Shown here one piece after another: positions 60,753-64,000 of a stretch of 64,000 nt of DNA. Each line of letters opens with the position of its first letter. Position 1 is the first letter of the stretch. The position numbers and the translations under genes are program-made. Origin of the DNA: Rhizobium sp. AQ_MP (GTDB lineage Bacteria; Pseudomonadota; Alphaproteobacteria; Rhizobiales; Rhizobiaceae). Below the pieces are notes generated by a model, which had not been told where the DNA came from, ran no database searches, and was given only the letters and a program-made list of their open reading frames with translations. The stretch lies in the NCBI RefSeq assembly GCF_014237835.1, contig NZ_JACJVI010000009.1, positions 142,883-206,882 of the forward strand. Direction: 5' to 3'.

Positions 60753-63700
60753 ATGATCAAGGCAGCCATCACAGATTTCCCGCGCTTCGAAGCCCCCTAT
60801 GCCGGCGATGACGACCAGCTGATCCGCCACTTCGCCTCGCGCCTGTCGCTGTCGGAGAGCCAGAATGGCGCTATCGACCGCCGCGCGACCACCTATATCG
60901 AGGCGATCAGAGACAATTCCGGTTCGATCGGCGGCGTGGAAGATTTTCTGCGTGAATACGGGTTGTCGACGCGTGAAGGTCTGGCGCTGATGGTTCTCGC
61001 CGAAGCGCTGCTGCGCGTGCCCGATGCGCTCACCCAGGACCGCCTCATCGAGGACAAGCTCAAGGAGGGCGGCTGGAGCGAACACGAGGCGCATGGCGAC
61101 AGCTGGTTCGTCTCGGCCTCTGCCTGGGCACTGGGACTTTCCGCTCGCGTCATCCGTCCCGGCGAGACGCCTGAGGGTGTCATGCGCGGTCTCGTCAAGC
61201 GGCTGGGCCTGCCCACTGTGCGCTCGGCCACCAAGCAGGCGATGCGGTTCCTCGGCCATCATTTCGTGCTCGGCGAAACCATCAAGGATGCGCTGTCGCG
61301 CGCTGCCAAGAGTGAAGAGAAGGGTTATCGCCATTCCTTCGACATGCTCGGCGAGGGTGCCCGCACCGCCGAAGACGCCAAGCGCTATTTTCAGTCCTAT
61401 GCCAGCGCCATCGAGGCGATCGGCGCGCATATGGCCAGGCATGGCAAGAGCCAGCAGCTGCCGAACCGCATGGGCATTTCGGTCAAGCTGTCTGCTTTGC
61501 ATCCGCGTTATCTCGCAACCCATCGCGACCGCGTCATGCGCGAACTGGTGCCGGATCTTCTGAAGCTCGCGCAGATGGCCAAGGCGCATCAGCTGAATTT
61601 CACCGTTGACGCCGAGGAAGCCGATCGTCTCGAACTGTCGCTTGACGTGATCGCTGCCGTCTTTGCCGATCCGTCGCTTGCCGGCTGGGACGGTTTCGGG
61701 CTTGCCATCCAGGCCTATCAGAAGCGCGCGCCGCAGGTGATCGACTATATCGACAGCCTCTGCCAGCACTACGGTCGCCGGATGATGGTGCGGCTCGTCA
61801 AGGGCGCCTATTGGGATACGGAAGTGAAGCGCGCCCAGGAGCGCGGTCTCGACGATTACCCGGTCTGGACCCGCAAGCCGGCAACCGATCTCTCCTATCT
61901 GCATTGCGCCGCCAAGCTCATGGAAAAGCGCGCCCGCATCTTCCCGCAGTTCGCCACCCACAATGCGCTCACCGTCTCGACGATCATCGAGCTTGCCGGT
62001 GCCGATCGCTCCGGCTTCGAATTCCAGCGCCTGCATGGCATGGGCGAGGCCCTCTACGACACGCTGCTTTCGGGCAATGACCGCATCGCCTGCCGCATCT
62101 ATGCACCTGTCGGCGGCTACCGCGATCTGCTCGCCTATCTCGTTCGCCGTCTGCTCGAAAACGGCGCGAATTCCTCCTTCGTTGCGGTTGCCGGTGACAA
62201 GAACATTCCGGTCACGGCACTTCTGGAGCGGCCCACCGAAAAGCTCGGCCTTGGCAATGGCCAGAGCGCCCGCCACAGCCAGATCCCGATGCCGCTTGGC
62301 CTCTATGGCGACCGCAAGAACAGCGCCGGCTTCGAATTCGGTCATCGCGACAATCTCGAAAGGTTGATGACGCGTCTTTCCGCTCCCTTCTCGGAGATTG
62401 CGGCCCGTCCGCTGGTGCCGGGTGCAACCGGGGCCACCAGCGAGGAGGTCGTGTTGTCGCCCGCCGATCGCGCCCGCAAGGTCGGAACCGTGCGCAACGC
62501 GACGCCCGCCGATGTCGATCGCGCCTTTGCCGCCGGCCGCCAGGGCTTTGCCCGCTGGTCGCGGCTTTCCGTCGAGGAGCGCGCGGCCACCCTCGACAAG
62601 CTCGCCGACCTTCTCGAACAAGATCGCGACCGGTTGCTCGCCCTTCTGGCGCTCGAGGCCGGCAAGACGCTGGATGACGGCGTGGCCGAAATCCGCGAGG
62701 CGGTCGACTTCTGCCGCTACTACGCCGTTCAGGCGCGCAAGCAGTTCGGTGACGCCGAGGTCATGCCCGGTCCGACGGGTGAGCTCAACCGTCTCTCCTG
62801 GCGCGGCCGCGGCGTCTTCGCCTGCATTTCACCGTGGAACTTCCCGCTCGCCATCTTCCTCGGCCAGGTCTCGGCCGCACTCGCCGCCGGCAATGCCGTT
62901 GTCGCCAAGCCGGCACCGCAGACGCCGCTGATCGCCTATGAGGCCGTGAAGCTCTTCCACCAGGCGGGCGTTCCGGAAGACGTCCTCATGCTGCTCCCCG
63001 GTGCCGGCGATGTCGGTGCCGCGATTGCCGCCCACCCGCAGCTTGCCGGTCTTGCCTTCACCGGGTCGACGGCGACGGCCCAGGCGATCAACCGGACGCT
63101 CGCTGCCAAGAATGGCCCGATCGTGCCGCTGATTGCGGAAACCGGTGGCATGAACGCGATGATCGTCGACGCGACCGCGCTTGCCGAGCAGGTGGCCGAC
63201 GATGTCGTGATGTCCGCCTTCCGCTCGGCCGGCCAGCGTTGCTCGGCGCTCCGCATTCTCTATCTGCAGGAAGACATCGCCGATGGCATGCTCGAGATGA
63301 TCGAGGGTGCTGCCCGCGAACTCAATCTCGGCAATCCGCTTGATATCACCACGGATATCGGCCCCGTCATCGACGAGAAGCAGAAGGCGATGCTGGAGGG
63401 CCATGTCGCCGACATGAAGCGGACGCAGAAGGTGCGTTATGCCGGCAAGGTGCCGGCGACCGGCAATTTCTTTGCCCCGCATATCATCGAACTTGATCGC
63501 CCGGAGGCGCTGACCAGGGAGATCTTCGGACCCGTGCTGCATGTCGTGCGCTGGAAGGCGAAGGCGCTGGACCAGGTCATCGGCTCGATCGCCGCCACCG
63601 GTTACGGCCTGACGCTCGGCGTGCACAGCCGCATCGAGGCGACGATCCGCACCGTCACCGAAGCGCTCGACACGGGCAATATCTACGTCAATCGCAACAT

Positions 63701-63872
63701 GATCGGTGCGGTCGTTGGTACGCAGCCCTTCGGCGGTTCGGGCATGTCCGGCACCGGCTTCAAGGCGGGCGGCCCGGCTTACCTCAGCCGGTTTGCCGTC
63801 GAGCAGGTGATCTCGGTCAACACCGCCGCTGCCGGCGGCAATGCCAGCCTGATTGCAATCGGCGAGGGGTGA
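60753..63872 (+). CDS. putA: Bifunctional proline dehydrogenase / P5C dehydrogenase
   Basis: A 1039-aa PutA oxidising proline to glutamate in two steps with FAD and NAD at the inner membrane. The ATG at 60753 has GGAGG upstream. The proline dehydrogenase domain spans about residues 100-460 (MGISVKLSALHPRY, LVKGAYWD, FATHNALT, HGMGE). The aldehyde dehydrogenase domain spans about 510-1000, with ISPWNFPLAIF (about 690), AFTGSTATA, and the catalytic cysteine in SAGQRCSALR (about 830). There is no N-terminal ribbon-helix-helix, so it is the short form and not a repressor; PutR fills that role. Confidence 0.96.
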   Translation: MIKAAITDFPRFEAPYAGDDDQLIRHFASRLSLSESQNGAIDRRATTYIEAIRDNSGSIGGVEDFLREYGLSTREGLALMVLAEALLRVPDALTQDRLIEDKLKEGGWSEHEAHGDSWFVSASAWALGLSARVIRPGETPEGVMRGLVKRLGLPTVRSATKQAMRFLGHHFVLGETIKDALSRAAKSEEKGYRHSFDMLGEGARTAEDAKRYFQSYASAIEAIGAHMARHGKSQQLPNRMGISVKLSALHPRYLATHRDRVMRELVPDLLKLAQMAKAHQLNFTVDAEEADRLELSLDVIAAVFADPSLAGWDGFGLAIQAYQKRAPQVIDYIDSLCQHYGRRMMVRLVKGAYWDTEVKRAQERGLDDYPVWTRKPATDLSYLHCAAKLMEKRARIFPQFATHNALTVSTIIELAGADRSGFEFQRLHGMGEALYDTLLSGNDRIACRIYAPVGGYRDLLAYLVRRLLENGANSSFVAVAGDKNIPVTALLERPTEKLGLGNGQSARHSQIPMPLGLYGDRKNSAGFEFGHRDNLERLMTRLSAPFSEIAARPLVPGATGATSEEVVLSPADRARKVGTVRNATPADVDRAFAAGRQGFARWSRLSVEERAATLDKLADLLEQDRDRLLALLALEAGKTLDDGVAEIREAVDFCRYYAVQARKQFGDAEVMPGPTGELNRLSWRGRGVFACISPWNFPLAIFLGQVSAALAAGNAVVAKPAPQTPLIAYEAVKLFHQAGVPEDVLMLLPGAGDVGAAIAAHPQLAGLAFTGSTATAQAINRTLAAKNGPIVPLIAETGGMNAMIVDATALAEQVADDVVMSAFRSAGQRCSALRILYLQEDIADGMLEMIEGAARELNLGNPLDITTDIGPVIDEKQKAMLEGHVADMKRTQKVRYAGKVPATGNFFAPHIIELDRPEALTREIFGPVLHVVRWKAKALDQVIGSIAATGYGLTLGVHSRIEATIRTVTEALDTGNIYVNRNMIGAVVGTQPFGGSGMSGTGFKAGGPAYLSRFAVEQVISVNTAAAGGNASLIAIGEG

Positions 63873-63906
63873 TTACTGGGCGCAACCGTCGCTGCGGACT
63901 GGGGAC

Positions 63907-63950
63907 ACCCCCCTCTGTCACTCCGTGACATCTCCCCCACACGGGGGGAG
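63907..63950. repeat. Mosaic repeat arm at the window end
   Basis: ACCCCCCTCTGTCAC-TCC-GTGACATCTCCCCCACACGGGGGGAG, a left arm of the same family as at 17.5 kb with the GTCAC..GTGAC hairpin. Its partner arm may lie beyond the window. It begins 34 bases after the putA stop. Confidence 0.75.
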
Positions 63951-64000
63951 CGACTGTCTTGGCAGTCAAGCGTTTTGCCATGGTTTTTCGTCCCGGATGA

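Noticed and set aside
60642..62621. A 659-codon open frame antisense to putA
   Set aside because: The sense frame is a complete PutA with all catalytic motifs. The antisense frame has no recognisable domain and arises from GC-rich codon use.

Overview
The window reads as chromosomal DNA of an alphaproteobacterium of the Rhizobiaceae (Rhizobium/Agrobacterium/Sinorhizobium type). The grounds are high GC, a eukaryotic-type glutamine synthetase II with a divergent gstI, BacA, a NolR-like ArsR regulator, the bdhA-xdhA-xdhB order known from Sinorhizobium, the choXWV choline transporter, the putR/putA pair and many RIME-like intergenic repeats. No rRNA, tRNA, CRISPR array, insertion sequence or prophage block was found.

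Layout. 0.6-8.5 kb: purine-ring catabolism (lone DUF1989 protein, uraD, alc, then allA and uraH), split by gstI/glnII with a visible sigma-54 promoter and NtrC site, and by a MNT/HepT toxin-antitoxin pair fused by a 4-base overlap to allA. 8.5-9.9 kb: a modular GH-like/SH3/CHAP-like protein. 10-15.7 kb (minus strand): a tight run puuD-guaD-DUF3052-ion channel-lldD below a LysR regulator. 15.7-16.6 kb: a small unlabelled CDS and a ParD/ParE pair whose toxin carries an in-frame stop. 16.7-23.6 kb: bdhA-xdhA-xdhB-DUF559-xdhC, with mosaic repeats filling two spacers. 23.8-35.9 kb: mixed housekeeping (LLM oxidoreductase, map, bacA, deacetylase, NnrU, YfgM-like, der, glycosyltransferase, alpha-glucosidase, acetyltransferase, K+ channel). 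36-46 kb: adenine deaminase, small enzymes, a branched-chain amino-acid-type binding protein and a class III aminotransferase. 46.2-50.4 kb: NolR-like regulator, HugZ-like protein, choVWX. 50.7-58.4 kb: cytochrome c followed by an uncharacterised operon of a coiled-coil TelA-like protein, a 383-aa protein, an AAA ATPase, a 431-aa protein and a DUF2333 membrane protein, broken by a RIME1 element plus a second DUF559 gene. 58.6-64 kb: PPOX protein, LuxR-type regulator, putR and putA.

How it works together. Adenine (ade) and guanine (guaD) feed hypoxanthine/xanthine to XdhABC. Urate is oxidised by the membrane cytochrome c enzyme PuuD. UraH, UraD, Alc and AllA take the product to glyoxylate and urea, releasing nitrogen that GlnII can assimilate. 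Allantoinase is the one step not present in the window. The best candidate for an undescribed system is the AAA ATPase/coiled-coil/DUF2333 cluster at 51.2-58.4 kb. The second is the pattern of DUF559 nuclease-like genes that abut RIME repeats on one side and overlap a host operon gene on the other.
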